Positions 23,178 through 35,174 are shown, counted from the first letter of the stretch. The stretch: 64,000 nt of DNA from Diphasiastrum complanatum (GCA_029204225.1 CM055107.1:16733309-16797308), one strand, 5' to 3'. Translations and numbers: made by a program. Notes: generated by a model from the letters alone, not told the origin.

Positions 23178-23478
23178 AGACAAAGGATGGTAACCTTTCT
23201 AACCTTCTTCAACTTCTATTAAGATCACCAACTAAATTTTTTTTGGGAAAAATTATAGGCTTTTCTAGTTGTAGGAAGCTTGCAGTTGAAGTACCCAATG
23301 AATCTAGTTCTCTTTGGAAGAGAGTAGTGATGCTTATAGAATTGATTAGGGGCTGATTTTCGATCCTCTACATACACAAACTTTTTTTGGCAAAAAGATT
23401 GATTCTAGCTATGTGTTTTGATCAAAACTAGTGTTTTTTTTTAATAAATGAAGTGTTTGAAGTTTTGATTTTCATTTT

Positions 23479-23760
23479 GAAGTTCTGTTTTTCAGACTTG
23501 TAAATCTGAAAATCAGATCTGACAAGTGAAGTTTTCATTCAAACTTCATTAGTTACACCTTTCTATCTCCTAGTTTCATGAAGATGGCAATGTAGGAAGG
23601 GAATGGTAGTGTAACTTTGTGCATAAAACAAGTTTTGAAATTCTGTTTTTTGTCATTTTGAAGTTCTGATTTTCAGACCTGTAAATCTAAAAATCAGATC
23701 TGAAAATTGAAGTTTTCATAAAGCTTCATTAGTTATCCATTTCTAGACACTAGTTTCTTG
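23479..23760 (+). repeat. duplicated hairpin block in the gypsy leader
   Basis: A block beginning GAAGTTCTG at 23479 recurs at 23660 (period 181 bp). Each copy contains TTTTCAGACTTGTAAATCTG or a close variant followed by AAAATCAGATCTGA, so each can fold on itself, and both continue with GAAGTTTTCAT...TTCATTAGTTA. It lies between primer site and gag. Confidence 0.75.
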
Positions 23761-24113
23761 GTTTTGGAAATCTAATATAGTGAGAAATGTGAAAACTTTG
23801 GTTGCTTTTGAAATGACAAATGGAATTGGAATGGGAATGGGAACTTTATGTAAACATTAGCTTGGATTAATTAATTGAAGTTTACATAAAGATTTAGTTT
23901 TCATTTTTGCTTTTGATTAAAGCAAATTTAGCTTCTTGTTGTTTTTCTCTTAGGCTTTGATTAAGCATGCAAATAGTACAAACAATAAGATTGAATGAAT
24001 AGAAGTAAATGCTTTTTATTTGCATTGGATGTAACAATTGAAGCATTTCTATCATTCTAAATTGAGCACTTGTTGTTGTATTTGCATAATAGGAAAACAC
24101 ACAAGCAACCCCA

Positions 24114-25837
24114 ATGGATCAAACCAATGAAAACCCAATATTTGATCTATCAAACCCATCCAATGTGGCACAAGCTCTTGAACTTTTATACCAACAAATT
24201 CAAGCCACTAATAAGCAGCTTCTTGAAACTAATCAAAGAAACCAAGACTTAGAGTCTAGGTTAGCCAATCAAAAGAAGCATGTAGTTCCACCTCCTGTAA
24301 AAGTGTTTAAGGGGGAGAAGAAAGATAGGAACTTACAAGTGGTAAGTTCTTGGCTAAATGTTTGGAACAAATACTTTGCCATAAACCAATTCCATTGTCA
24401 CCATGTTCTTTGAAAGAAGAGCCTTAGTTTGGTGGGATGACTTAGTTGCAAAGGGCAATCAACCTTGTACATGGGATAATTTTAGATGACTATGAACACT
24501 TCCAAAAGTTGAGTCATCTAACCATGAATAAAGATTTGGAACAATTTATTCAAGATTTTCATGAGTACCTGAATCCACTTTATAGTGATATTCCGCCTAA
24601 GGTACAAATGTTAATGTTTATTGATGGGTTACCAAAAGATTATCAAGTGGATGTTCATAGGAACCATCCAAAAACCCTAGAAGATGCTATTAGGGCTGCA
24701 AAATACTTTGATGACACATCTAAGCCATCTAGGGGTCAACAACCTAATGAGCATAAAAAAGGTTTTCAATTTAAGAGGAAGGATAGGGAAGTTGTTAATG
24801 AAACACATCCCGATTCCAACAATCCTAAGAAAACCAAGAAAAACTTTAAAAACCATCATGGTGGCAATGATAAAGTTGAAGCTTGTAAGAAGAACCTATG
24901 CTTCAAGTGCAATGGCGAGGGTCACCTTGCACGTGATTGCGTCAAAAAACAAGCTTCAACCTCAGGTAATCTATCTCGAAGTAATGAGATGGATGTTTGT
25001 TTCCTTAGTTCTTTAGTTTTTGGTCCTAATGACCTTATTTGCATTAAAGATAAAGTTAATGATCAAGTTGTTAATGTTCTTTTTGACACAAGATCCACTC
25101 ATAACTTTATTAATGTAAATTTGGAGCAGACGCTAAACCTTCCTACCAGAAAAAGTGAGAAAAAATACCATGTGACAATGGCATCGGGAAGTAATTCCGA
25201 TTTGATGGATTTTATTGTTCCTGATGTAGAATTGCACATTCAGGATTATTCTGAAAAACTAGAATTCCATGTTGTTCAATTAGCTAATGTAGATATTGTT
25301 CTTGGGCAACAATGGCATTTTGATAAGAACAAATCATTGAGAATTGATTTTGTTGAGAAATCTATTATGAAGAATTTTGATTTTAAAGTTTATTTATGTT
25401 TTCATAATGATATCATTTGCTGCAATGATGAAGAACTTAACATAAATGCCATGAATATACCCAGTGAGAACACTGCAGAATTTGAAGCCTATAATGAACT
25501 TAGGCAGGAACTCAGTGATGTTTTTTTAGACCTTCCTGTAGGTTTACCACTAGAAAGGACAGTTGATCATAAAATTGACCTAATACCTAGAGCAATTCCA
25601 ATCACACAGCGTCCTTATAGGATGAGTGCATCGGAAGAGGCTGAGGTAAATAGGCAATTACATGATTACCTAAAAAAGGGGTGGGTACAACCTAGTAAGT
25701 CTCCTTGGGCATCACCAATGGTTTTGGTGGCCAAGAAGGATGTGACTATAAGGTTTTGCGTCGACTATAAGAAATTGAACAAGGTAACCGTTAAGAATAG
25801 ATATCCACTGCCGCGGATGGATGATCTAATAGACTAA
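24114..25837 (+). pseudogene. gypsy Gag-protease-RT (N-terminal part)
   Basis: Gag begins at ATG 24114 (MDQTNENPIFDLSNPSN) with a helical segment; a frameshift near 24390 and a stop near 24488 break it, and the frame from 24446 continues the retrotrans_gag domain. The zinc knuckle [14 protein letters not shown] is at 24899-24940. The protease motif is [12 protein letters not shown] near 25080, where the usual DTGA(T/S)H has Arg-Ser for Gly-Ala, so the enzyme should be dead. The reverse transcriptase starts with VDHKIDLIP and shows [26 protein letters not shown] and [20 protein letters not shown], then stops at TAA 25835-25837 after MDDLID. The palm with the F/YVDD active site is absent. Confidence 0.9.
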
Positions 25838-26480
25838 ATTTGGCGACATTATTTGTATGGAGCCAGATTTGAAGTTTTGACGGATCATCAGACTCTTCGA
25901 TATTTCTGTGATGCTACAGATTTAAAGGGGAGGCAAGCTAGATGGGCTGAGCTGATGCAAATCTTTGACTTTTCTATACGTTATTGTAAAGGAAGTCAAA
26001 ATACTCTAGCGGACGCTTTGAGTCTGTTACCGGTTATTAATCAGTTGTGCTTTATTGTTATGGAACCGGAGTTATTTCAATCTCTTCAAGGACTATATGA
26101 GTCCGATCCTTTTTTTGGAAAGTATTGGCAACAAGTACTTTCGGGGGTCGATTCAGGTTTGCAAGATTCCTCGAATCAGGGAAAGACTAAAACGAATTTC
26201 CTAATTCGAAACAGGATTTTGTTTCGTAAAGGAAAGGTGTGTGTACCGGAGAATGACACTGTAAGGGCCCAAATCTTGCATGAGTGTCATGATAGTCCAT
26301 GCGCAGGACATCCGGGTATACAAAGAACACTTGACTTAGTTCGAAGGCAATTTTGGTGGCCTAAGATGAAAAGTCAGGTAGAGAGGCCTATGTACTTAAA
26401 TGTACTAAGTGTCAGTTAAATAAAGCAGAGAGGCTAAAAGCTAGTGGCCTATTGCATCCTTTAGATATTCCTACCTACAT
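25838..26480 (+). pseudogene. gypsy RNase H and integrase zinc-finger fragment
   Basis: Directly after the stop at 25837, and in the same phase, the frame resumes at the end of RNase H: IWRHYLYGARFEVLTDHQTL, then a tether ending YCKGSQNTLADALSLLP. It continues to the integrase HHCC finger: HECHDSPCAGHPGIQRTL and RQFWWPKMKSQVE. A one-base shift near 26385 throws the Cys pair (KCTKCQ) into another frame, readable to about 26477. So the join with the upstream part deletes the RT core through most of RNase H. The integrase core and everything beyond is replaced by unrelated non-coding sequence at about 26480. Confidence 0.88.
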
Positions 26481-27814
26481 AAAGGAGTCTACCACATGTT
26501 GCAGTTGCACTGAGGTGATTCGTGATTGTTTGTGAGTTGAGTCATCGTTGCAATCTGACTGCTTTGGGAGGAGGTTTGCTACAAGCATCAAGTGATTGGT
26601 AGTCACAGGAGATAGCAAACTTGCTATACTACAAGCTTATAGGTGGACATTACAAGAAGGTCAACTTTAGAAGGCCAAGATTGAACAAGGTTGCCAATCG
26701 TTGTTGGAAGTCATTGCTACACATGCAAGGAAGTATGCACATGCTCGGATTGCTAGGATGCAAAGTGGAAGATCGTTGCTCTCGTGTGAGTTCGAAGATC
26801 ATTGCCAACAAGTTTGCTACAAATTAGAAGTTTACTGCTACATGATTGGAGGGGTCACAACAAACAGCTACTACTGATAAATCGTTGAAGGTCTAGACTT
26901 GCTCCATGGCTTCATCATGGATCTATTCTTTGTAGGTGAAAGTGGCTATGCAACGAGAGTAAGTGCTAAGCACTAATGAATAATTTCGGACCATCAGATT
27001 CAAACATTGGACAAGCCCGAGACTTTCAAATCGCATCATAACCTACACATCATTGTTGCTACACGGAACAGATCATGGTGAAAGAGTTGCTATAAGATAG
27101 TTGTTTGTAGTAGCTTGTTGTTTGCAGGGGGAACTAACAAGGCATCACTCCAAGACATAGCTTGCGATCCAACCTACGCTTAGCAAGGCTCACTGCAAGG
27201 TTCAGAAAGTTGGTACCTACGAAGGTCAAAACCAACGAAGGTCAAAAAGTCAACTCATAGATTTGAAGAAACATCAAAGATTCAAAGTTTGTCAAGATCT
27301 TTGAAGTTTTAGGTTCAAGAAGAATCGACAAGAAATTGTAGGGGTATATCTTTTATGGAAAAGAAGAAACGGCAAAGATTTATCCAAAAGAAACATCAAA
27401 GTTTGTGGAAAAGCTTTTCTAAGGGAATACGATGGTTTCTTGGTGACAAAAAGTTAGTTGAAGCAAAAGTTTGACCAAGTCAAACTTGGTCAAAGGTCAA
27501 GCTATCTACAAAGGATACAGCATGGGCAAAAGGTCAAGGATACACATGATCTATCTACGGAGGATACATCGAGTTTAAGGACAAGGCAATCAACTTGTGG
27601 TAGACACAAACACTGTTAGGGCACTTGGTTGTTATTGCAGCAAGACAACCCTATTAGGGTCTTTCATCAGGTTGTTAATGTTAACAGTTAATGTTCACAT
27701 TGTTACCCCTAATGTTGTTATTGGGCCATGCTTGAATCCCAATTCTAGGGGGCCTTACCTATGTTTAGTAAAGTCAAGTTAGAATTTAGTTAGACTCAAG
27801 TTCAAAATTCTAGT

Positions 27815-28112
27815 GCTTGATTTGGACCACCAGTTTTGCTTTAGATAGACGTTGGTGCTTTTACCATATATAGAGACATTAATTAGGGCACTGCTTTTAG
27901 ATTGCTTTTGCTTTTGCTTTTGGCATAGACCAAAGTCTATCAGTATGAAGTGTGCGGCACGCCCCAGCACATTTGCAATGGGACATAGTTGGATTACATC
28001 GCATCATTATGCTTCATCATTGTTATTTGTGTTCCCTCATGTGTATGACTATTTGTCTAACAACAACATGAATCTTGTCTTCGTTACTTGTATGCAAGTC
28101 GGTTTTCTAACA
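27815..28112 (+). repeat. LTR 3' portion, LARD-like element (first copy)
   Basis: Begins in TTCTAGTGCTTGATTTGG and ends TTTTCTAACA. About 300 bp align with 30510-30796, with a short indel in the CTTTTGCTTTTG run. Its 5' extent is unclear because homology starts at TTCTAG, which is not a normal LTR start; the TG three bases further on is a candidate. Confidence 0.65.
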
Positions 28113-28125
28113 TGGTATCAGAACA
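28113..28125 (+). promoter_or_regulatory. primer binding site of the LARD-like element
   Basis: TGGTATCAGAACA follows the LTR end TCTAACA; the first ten bases match the initiator-Met tRNA 3' end, the rest drifts. Confidence 0.75.
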
Positions 28126-30509
28126 TGGTTCAAGATTTGAGAAAACAAGGAGGTACTCAATGAACGGAGTCAATCATCATATGCAGGTTGATCCGACCAT
28201 CTTCAAGGTGTGGAGATGGTGTCCCTAGCTAGCTCACAATTTTGATCTTCATCTAGAAGGGTGGCAGCTTTGTGGAAGGAGATCCAGTGCTACAAGGGGC
28301 TGTGTTGCAAGAAGAGACTATGAATCTGCCTTAGATCTCAAGTTGTTGTAGGACAACAAAGAGTGGAGTCAACGTTGCCAAGAGGAAAATGAGAATCTTC
28401 TAGGAGAAAATTGGTTTGTCGAAGAAGGTACACAGATCTCATCGCTGACCTGTTTGCAGGTCTGAGTACTGATCGTTGACTTGTTAGCTACTGCCTGAGA
28501 CCTAGATCGCTGGAGTTTGTAAACTGAGCTGGAACACTACCTGATCAGAGCACTGCTACATACAGTTCGCTGCTTGGTGTTGTTGGTTCACTAGATCAGT
28601 GAACCAAATCAAATCGCTGTTGTCTATTGCATACCTGTTCACTGGAATTGAAGATCTGTTTGCTGCCTTACACACCTGTTTGCTGATGATCTATGATTAC
28701 TGGAAAGAGAACAAATTTGATCGCTGGAAAACAACAGGAGTGCCAAGGAAAAGATTAACTTCAGATCTTTAGGGTAAGTGTTGGAGTTTTCCATAGATTG
28801 TGAAGATCCAAGGAACACTAGTCAAAAATTGCTAGTGTTAGAAAGATATTGCTGCATGTTACAAATCAAAAAATTGTTGGAAACAGGTCGCTACTTATCA
28901 AAACAGTATTGGTAGATTGCGGCAGATTGCCAATCACAGTTGGAAGTAATTGTTGGAAAATAAGTATTGCAGACGGTCTCGATACCTTCAACATTGTCTT
29001 GACAATGTTAGTGAAACTACAAATTATACATAAAATGGTTCCACATTAGAAATGATTTCAAGGATGAAATCTAACAGTAATTGGTACACATGCAAGAATG
29101 CGTGCACATGTGCAGATTGCTAGGAAGCAATCGTTGTGTCTTGTATCTTGTAGTAGCAAAAGAACATTGACTAGTCGTTGAAGCTACCTGTAAGTTACTA
29201 AGTTGGTTCATGCAGCTGCAAGGCAAAGTGGGAGGGTCAACTCATAGGAAAAGGAAAACTATGTGAAACAAGAGACGGCGAGGGAGATGGCGGGGGAGGA
29301 CAATCAGTGATCATGGTGTCGTTGACTCTGCAGAAGCAGCTACCAACCACATACTGAAGGAAGATCAACTCCAAAAGTTTAAGATTCGATAAGGTTTTGT
29401 CAAGGTTGGAATCGACAAAGGTGCGAGCTCTAAGATGGAGTTGCATGAGAAGTACAGACTACGGGTCTATATGCTTCATTGTTTTACAGTTTCTTATCAT
29501 GGTGGCGAATGATAAGTTTACTGTTACAAGTGACACGTGTGACAAGCTGTGTGGCTTTCATTCTATGTTGTATCGGTCTGGTTTCTATCCATGTCATAGT
29601 AGCTTGATTATGTGGTAGAAACTTTCTCGTCTATCTGAACTAATATCACTTGAGATTTATGATTAATTGAAGTGATTGTTTGCTATGGTTGTCAAGTGAT
29701 TCCTGGATACCGTCCAAGTCATAGTTGATTGTTCATCTGGTGGTACCAAGTGAGATCAATTCTTCTAGGAAGATCTATTTTGAGTTGGAGAAAAGTTGTT
29801 TCTTCAAGTTCTTGAATCTATCCAAGTTTATGTTATGTTATGTGGTAGATTATGTTGTTTCCAATAAGATTTGGAATCTAAGGTTGTTGATTAGCCGTTG
29901 AAAATCAATAGTACAGGTTGTTGTTTAGCCTCAAGAAAAACAACAGGGTTCATTTCTATGAATTGACGAGTTATTGATCCGCCTTAGAAAATCGATATGT
30001 CTTCTTAAGTAAAGCAGTTCCAAGAAGATGGATGTAAATAGATCATGATGAGATGCTTTCTAAATTGGAAACTTGTTGGAGCAAGTGACTCTATGTGTGA
30101 GATCGAGGTAGGAGATTTCGTGAAGAAGATAATGTCAAGTACTTTGTGTGAGAAAATATTTGAGGGGGAGTAACAGTTACTTATGAAATTTGATGTTGAT
30201 ATTTGTAGATCTAATTCCTACTTATGATTGTCATGGTGGTGCTATGGTAATCAAGGAGGATTAGCTTTCTTTTATGGATGTTGGTGAGATCCTTAAATAT
30301 TTGTGGTAGCTTGGAAGATGTTCAAAAAGACCAAGGGAGTCAATCTTCAAGCAAAGTTCTCAGGGTTATGGCAAAGGTTAATCATGTTCACATAATTTGA
30401 GTCAAGGGGAGTCAAAGTTCTTTGATTCAAAGGAAGTCAAGGAATCGGGTGGTATGTTGCACTCATGGTCGTCACACATATGCACTGAAGGGAGATGAAG
30501 ACAAAAGAT

Positions 30510-30796
30510 TCTAGTGCTTGATTTGGAGCACAACTTTTGCTATAGATAGATGTTGATGCTTTTACCATATATAGAGACATTAATCAGGCAATTGCTTTTA
30601 GATTGCTTTTGCTTTTGGCATAGACCAAAGTCTATAATTGTGTAGTGCGCCCTAGCTCATTTGCAATGGGACATAGTTGGAGTACATCGTATCATGAAGC
30701 TTTATCATTGTTGTTTGTGTTCTCTCTCATGTGTATGACTATTTGTCTAACAACAATAGGAATCTTGCCTTGGTTAGAGCAGGTCAGTTTTCTAAC
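30510..30796 (+). repeat. LTR 3' portion, LARD-like element (second copy)
   Basis: Partner of 27815-28112. It is followed by ATTAGGTC rather than a primer site, consistent with a 3' LTR. The 330 bp before it (30176-30509, after the polypurine tract) have a relative at 39280-39590 but none before 27815. Confidence 0.65.
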
Positions 30797-30797
30797 A

Positions 30798-31448
30798 ATT
30801 AGGTCAACTATAGATGTACAAGTCAGGCCACCAGCATGGAGTAGTGAATTTGCTAAAACTTAGGGTTGAGCAAAGTCAAAGATCAGATATGCATATTGAG
30901 TTAATTTTCCGTCAAAGGTGTGGAGACAAACCAAAATGTCAAGTGAACCTAGTTTGCGGTGCATGCAGATGTGCATCTTGTTGACTAACGTTATTGATGG
31001 ATATTTCTAAGAAGACCTAATGCCAAAGGTAAACCTAGTTAGGGTTGCATGCAGGAATGCATGTTATTAATTGCAGTTGGTTGGAAATTTCCATGAGAAT
31101 TTTGAAGAATACTCAATGAATGGTACAAGTACTACTAGGGTTGACCATATCTCATATCAAGCTACTTCAAAAGGTAAAATTTACAAAACTTTCAAGAGGG
31201 TGTCTATTATATTGCCAAATTAGAAGATAAAAATTGCTTGTAGATGGGCACCCTCCTGCAAAGGAGCAAATCTGAAAAATAGGGCAGCAGCAGAACAACG
31301 GAAGTAGGATAAACCTACACATATGTGGGCGACCTAAAAGCGGCCCCGAAGAAGATAATTAATGGCGCCTTCCTGCAACCTGAAAAATCGACAAAGTGAA
31401 GACGATCTCTTTTGGTAGGGCGCCCTAAATCAAGCATAGAAGATCCAT
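30798..31448 (-). other. leader remnant of a minus-strand LTR element
   Basis: No coding frame. Position to the left of a minus-strand primer site (31449-31461) makes it the leader of the element whose split LTR is at 31462-31621 and 37101-37365. It contains a GGGCGCC motif near 31418. Where it meets the LARD-like element is not clear. Confidence 0.4.
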
Positions 31449-31461
31449 GGCTCTGATACCA
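31449..31461 (-). promoter_or_regulatory. primer binding site next to the split LTR
   Basis: Minus strand TGGTATCAGAGCC immediately follows the LTR end ...GATTTCCTACA. Initiator-Met tRNA type. Confidence 0.85.
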
Positions 31462-31621
31462 TGTAGGAAATCAAAGTGTCAAGATCCTTCTAACATTCAA
31501 TCTCCATATACAAGAAGAAGAGGGAGAGGGTTAGGTGCCCTCAAGGAGAGAGAAAGTAGTAGCAATGCTAGAAAGGGAATGAATTACAAATGAATAATGA
31601 GCACATATAAATAGGCCTTCT
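31462..31621 (-). repeat. older LTR, 3' part, interrupted by the copia element
   Basis: The minus-strand 3' end of an LTR (TG at 31462 on plus). It is cut at 31621 by the element at 31622-37100; the other part is 37101-37365. Together about 420 bp after removing the 5-bp duplication. Confidence 0.75.
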
Positions 31622-32023
31622 TGTTAGAATCGAATGAGATTCTCTAATCGGAGTAGACTAATCTTATTAGTACTCACACAAAACATCAACCACAAGCTGA
31701 AGAAGAAGAGAGACTGCAAGAAGCTATGCTTCATAAGCTGGAAACTGAGATAACAATGGAGGTGGGCGCCCATCTACTCTTATAGAGGCTGTCCACAATG
31801 AAAAGCAAAAGCTATTCTACTACAATAGCAATTGAAATGCTAATTATGAAGTCTTAACAATAGAAATCTATGCTAACTTGGTTAAAATAGATTTCTATAC
31901 TATTCTAGCAAAATTGGTACTAACTTAAGTACCCATACTAAAAATAGATAGTACCTATACTAAAAATAGAAATAGGCCTTCTAGCACGCAGACTGGCCTC
32001 TACAATTAACCATAATTCTAACA
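31622..32023 (-). repeat. 3' LTR of the near-complete copia element
   Basis: 402 bp, TGTTAGAAT...GATTCTAACA on the minus strand. A probable TATA box TATAAGAG (minus; 31777-31784) is followed by a palindromic TGGGCGCCCA. Polypurine tract AAGGGGGAG abuts its start at 32024. Confidence 0.93.
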
Positions 32024-32357
32024 CTCCCCCTTAATGGATAATTGATTATCAATAACACCTAGGAGAGTCCTGAACTTCTCAAATTTTTCACGACCAAGTC
32101 CTTTTGTGAAGATATCTGCAACTTGATCATTGGTGTCACAGTAGATCAACTCTACTTCACCACTTTGTAACTTTTCTCGTATAAAATGCTGCTGAACTTC
32201 AAAATGCTTTGACCTGCTATGAAATACTGGATTCTTTGCAAGCTGTATACAACTCTGATTGTCACACCATAGAATTGTAGGTTCAACTTGTTCTATATGA
32301 AGATCTTTTAGAATCCTTCGTAACCAAATTGCTTCACAAGTTGCTGATGTAGTAGCC
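32018..32357 (-). pseudogene. copia RNase H, C-terminal half
   Basis: Continues pol after the in-frame TAG: RATTSATCEAIWLRRILKDL, ILWCDNQSCIQLAKNPVFH (the DN of RNase H), RSKHFEVQQHFIREKL and QVADIFTKGL, the standard end of copia polyproteins. The normal stop overlaps the first bases of the 3' LTR, as is common in this group. Confidence 0.9.
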
Positions 32358-34101
32358 CTCTACTCTGCCTCTGTAGAAGATAAAGCAATTGTTGGTTGCT
32401 TTTTACTACTCCAAGATATAGTTCCTGTTCCAAGATTAAATGCATATCCTGTAGTCGATCTTCTATCTTCTGCATTTCTTGCCCAGTCAGCATCAACAAA
32501 ACCCTCAAGTTTTATTTTTGTTCCTTTACCATAATAAATGCCATACCTGAGTGTCCCTTTGACATAACGCAAAATCCTTTTTGCCGCTTTCCAATGACAA
32601 ACTTTTGGTAAAGACATGAACTGACTCACCATGCTCACTGCATATGAAATGTCTGGTCGAGTAGTCGTTAGATAGATAAGACTACCTACAAGCTGCCTAT
32701 AAAGTGTTTCATTCACACTTTTAGAATTTTCCTCTTTTGTAAGCTTTACACTTGGATCATATGGTGTAGAAATGGACTTACAATCAAGCATGTTAAACTT
32801 CTTGAGTAACTCTCTTGCATACTTTGCTTGTGATATGAAAAGACTTTCCTTTGATCTCCAAACTTCAATACCCAAACAATGTTGAAGTCTCTCTAAATCT
32901 TTCATATCAAACTCCTGTGAAAGATTGTTCTTTATCTTCTCTATTAGTGACTTATTTGACCCTGTGATAATAAGATCATCTACATAAAGAACAATAATGA
33001 CTATGTCATCCAAATCTTTCATAATATAAAGCGTTGACTCTGACATGCTTCTATGAAAACTCTGCTTCAAAAAATAATTGTTGATACGCGTATACCATGC
33101 TCTAGGTGCTTGTTTCAACCCATATAATGCTTTCTTTAACTTGCAGACCACGTGCTCTTTGCCTTCAACCTCATAACCCTGAGGTTGCTCCAGATAAACC
33201 TCTTCTTCAAGGTAACCGTTCAAGAAAGCACTCTTGACATTCATTTGCTGAATATCCCATCCAAAATGAGATGCAATTGCCAAAACACTCCTCAAAGTAT
33301 TCATTTTAGCAACCGGTGCGAAAGTATCTTCATAGTCAATCCCTTCCCTGTGAGCATATCCTTTGGCTACTAATCTGGCCTTATACTTATCTATAGAACC
33401 ATCAGACTTAAACTTGGTTCTATAAATCCACTTGCAACCAATTGGTTTCTTTCTTGTTGGAAGTTCAACAAGATCCCATGTCTCGTTTTTCATGATAGAA
33501 CTGAACTCCTCATCCATAGCAGTTTTCCAAACTTGTTCTTTTGCAGCATCTTCATGAAATAAAGGATACTCAGAATCCAACACTGAAGCCATAAATGCAT
33601 AATGCGTTTCTTCACCATCTTCATGATAGTGTCCACTTGACCGTGTCAATCTCTTAGCTCCTTGTTGACTCGATTCTCCCTCATCCAACATTTGACTATC
33701 TTTTATAGTCTCAAAATACCATCTTGGCAACTTCTTTGTAGGTGACGTAGAAGGAGAATATGTATCAAACACCCTTGACCTTTCCTTCCGTTTACCAAGA
33801 TCCACCTGTGTACACACCCTTGGTATAACTTGTGTAGAAGTTGTATCACATGGACCTATATCTTCCTGAACATCATCTATAATAGGAGTTTTTGATGAAG
33901 GAGAAAATACATCCTCCTCATGATCTTCTAGGGTAGAAGACTCACTTTCTTCAAACACAACATCCCTGCTAAGAATCACCTTCTTACTGGTAAGATTATA
34001 AAGGCGATATGCCTTCTCTTCCTCATCATAACCAAGGAATAAACACTTGATTGCCTTTGAATCAAGTTTTTTACGATTATCTTTAGGAATATGAGCATGT
34101 G
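32358..34101 (-). pseudogene. copia reverse transcriptase and RNase H, N-terminal half
   Basis: One open frame of more than 530 residues. After the integrase tail and linker (SRDVVFEESES, KRLTRSSGHYHE) come the RVT_2 blocks WDLVELPTRKKPIGCKWIY, ARLVAKGYAHREGIDYEDTF, QQMNVKSAFLNGYLEEEVY (Asn where most copia have Asp in QMDV), LYGLKQAPRAW and the catalytic VLYVDDLIITG. RNase H follows with RPDISYAVSMVSQFM and GFVDADWA (catalytic Asp), up to ALSSTEAE where a Tyr codon has become TAG. The enzyme would copy the element RNA and remove the RNA strand. The QMN change touches a conserved catalytic-site Asp, a further hit on activity. Confidence 0.93.
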
Positions 34102-34445
34102 CTATACAACCAAAACTCGTAGATGATCCACTTTAAGTTTTATACCTGTGAAAGCTTCTTCTGGAATTCGATTTAGAACAGCTTTTGTAGGACTTCTGTT
34201 AAGCAAGTAAACTGCTGTACTAACTGCTTCGCCCCACAAATGATTCTTGAGGTTCTTACCTCGTAGCATGCTTCGAGCACTCTCCACAATAGACCTGTTC
34301 TTTCTCTCGGCTACTCCATTATGCTGTGGTGTATCAATTGAAGCAAATTGTCTCTTGATTCCATGTTCTTTGCAGAATTCCTGGAACTCTATAGATATGA
34401 ATTCACCTCCCTTATCTGAACGTAGAATCTTGATTTGATTTCCTG
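34102..34445 (-). pseudogene. copia integrase, C-terminal half
   Basis: Frame-shifted by one base from the upstream half near 34445. It shows the second Asp region and catalytic Glu region of the DDE core (ILRSDKGGEF then GVAERKNRSIVE) and the LWGEAVSTAVYLLNRSPTKA block, typical of copia integrase. A further one-base loss near 34112 shifts the frame again before the IAHAHIPKDNRKKLD segment that leads into the RT frame. Confidence 0.88.
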
Positions 34446-35174
34446 TCTGCTTCTAACAAGTGATTTGAACTGAGTAAACAACTTAAAAGCTTGACTCTTA
34501 TACTTAAGCAAGTATATCCATACCTTCCTGGAAAAATCATCCACAAATATCATGAAGTAGGATGCTCCCCCTATAGACTCAGTCTGCATGGGACCGCATA
34601 AGTCTGTATGAACAAGCTCCAAGATTTCCTTGGCTCTATATGCTCCATCCTTGAGAAACTGCATACGATGATGCTTGCCCATAACACATCCTTCACAAAT
34701 TTTTCCTGAAGATACAATATTAGGTAATCCTATTACCATATTATTGTCTTTTAGAACCTGTAAGCTTTTATAGTTCAGATGTCCAAACCTTTCATGCCAT
34801 ATCCTGCTCTCCATACTATTAGAAGCTGCACAAACCTGATGATCCAATGTAGTTGCATCAAGTTTGTAAAGTCGACCTTCCAACAATCCTTTGACCACAA
34901 CTTTGTAACCTTTGTTTTTGTCTTTGATGAGACACTTCTGATCGTCAAACTCAACTTTCATATTCTGTTTAGCTATGGCAGAAACTGAAAGTAAATTCTT
35001 TTTTAAGCCTGGAACATAGAGAACATTCTTAATTTCTCCTATATTCCCTGAAGGTAAATGTACTCTCACTGTACCTCTACCTTTGATATCGTAAGAAGAA
35101 TTGTCTCCAAGTTTGACATGTGAATTTACACCAGTGTCATCAAACTGTGTGAACCACTCACGATGTGGTGTCAT
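34389..35174 (-). pseudogene. copia protease tail, GAG-pre-integrase and integrase N-terminus
   Basis: 261 residues. It starts MTPHREWFTQFDD, the stretch just after the protease active site (the DSGA itself is in the previous frame). LLSVSAIAKQNMKVEF ends the protease region; IWHERFGHLNYKSLQVL is the pre-integrase motif; CEGCVMGKHHRMQF holds the integrase zinc-finger Cys pair; LVHTDLCGPMQTESIGG and YFMIFVDDFSRKVWIYLLK carry the first catalytic Asp. Ends by frameshift near 34445. Confidence 0.9.

Larger units (their letters stand above)
26480..30797 (+). mobile_element. non-coding LTR-type element(s), LARD-like composite
   Basis: Over 4 kb lack any retroelement protein frame, yet carry element signals: homologous LTR-type blocks at 27815-28112 and 30510-30796, both ending in TTTTCTAACA, a primer site after the first (28113), and a polypurine tract GAGGGGGAG at 30167-30175. 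The part before 27815 shares a block with the part after 28113 (ACACATGCAAG...CAGATTGCTAGGA-like at 26715 and 29076), which suggests two copies of the same non-coding internal region in tandem around one LTR. A third relative lies at 38821-39590. This fits large retrotransposon derivatives mobilised in trans; exact LTR starts and a target duplication were not resolved. Confidence 0.55.
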
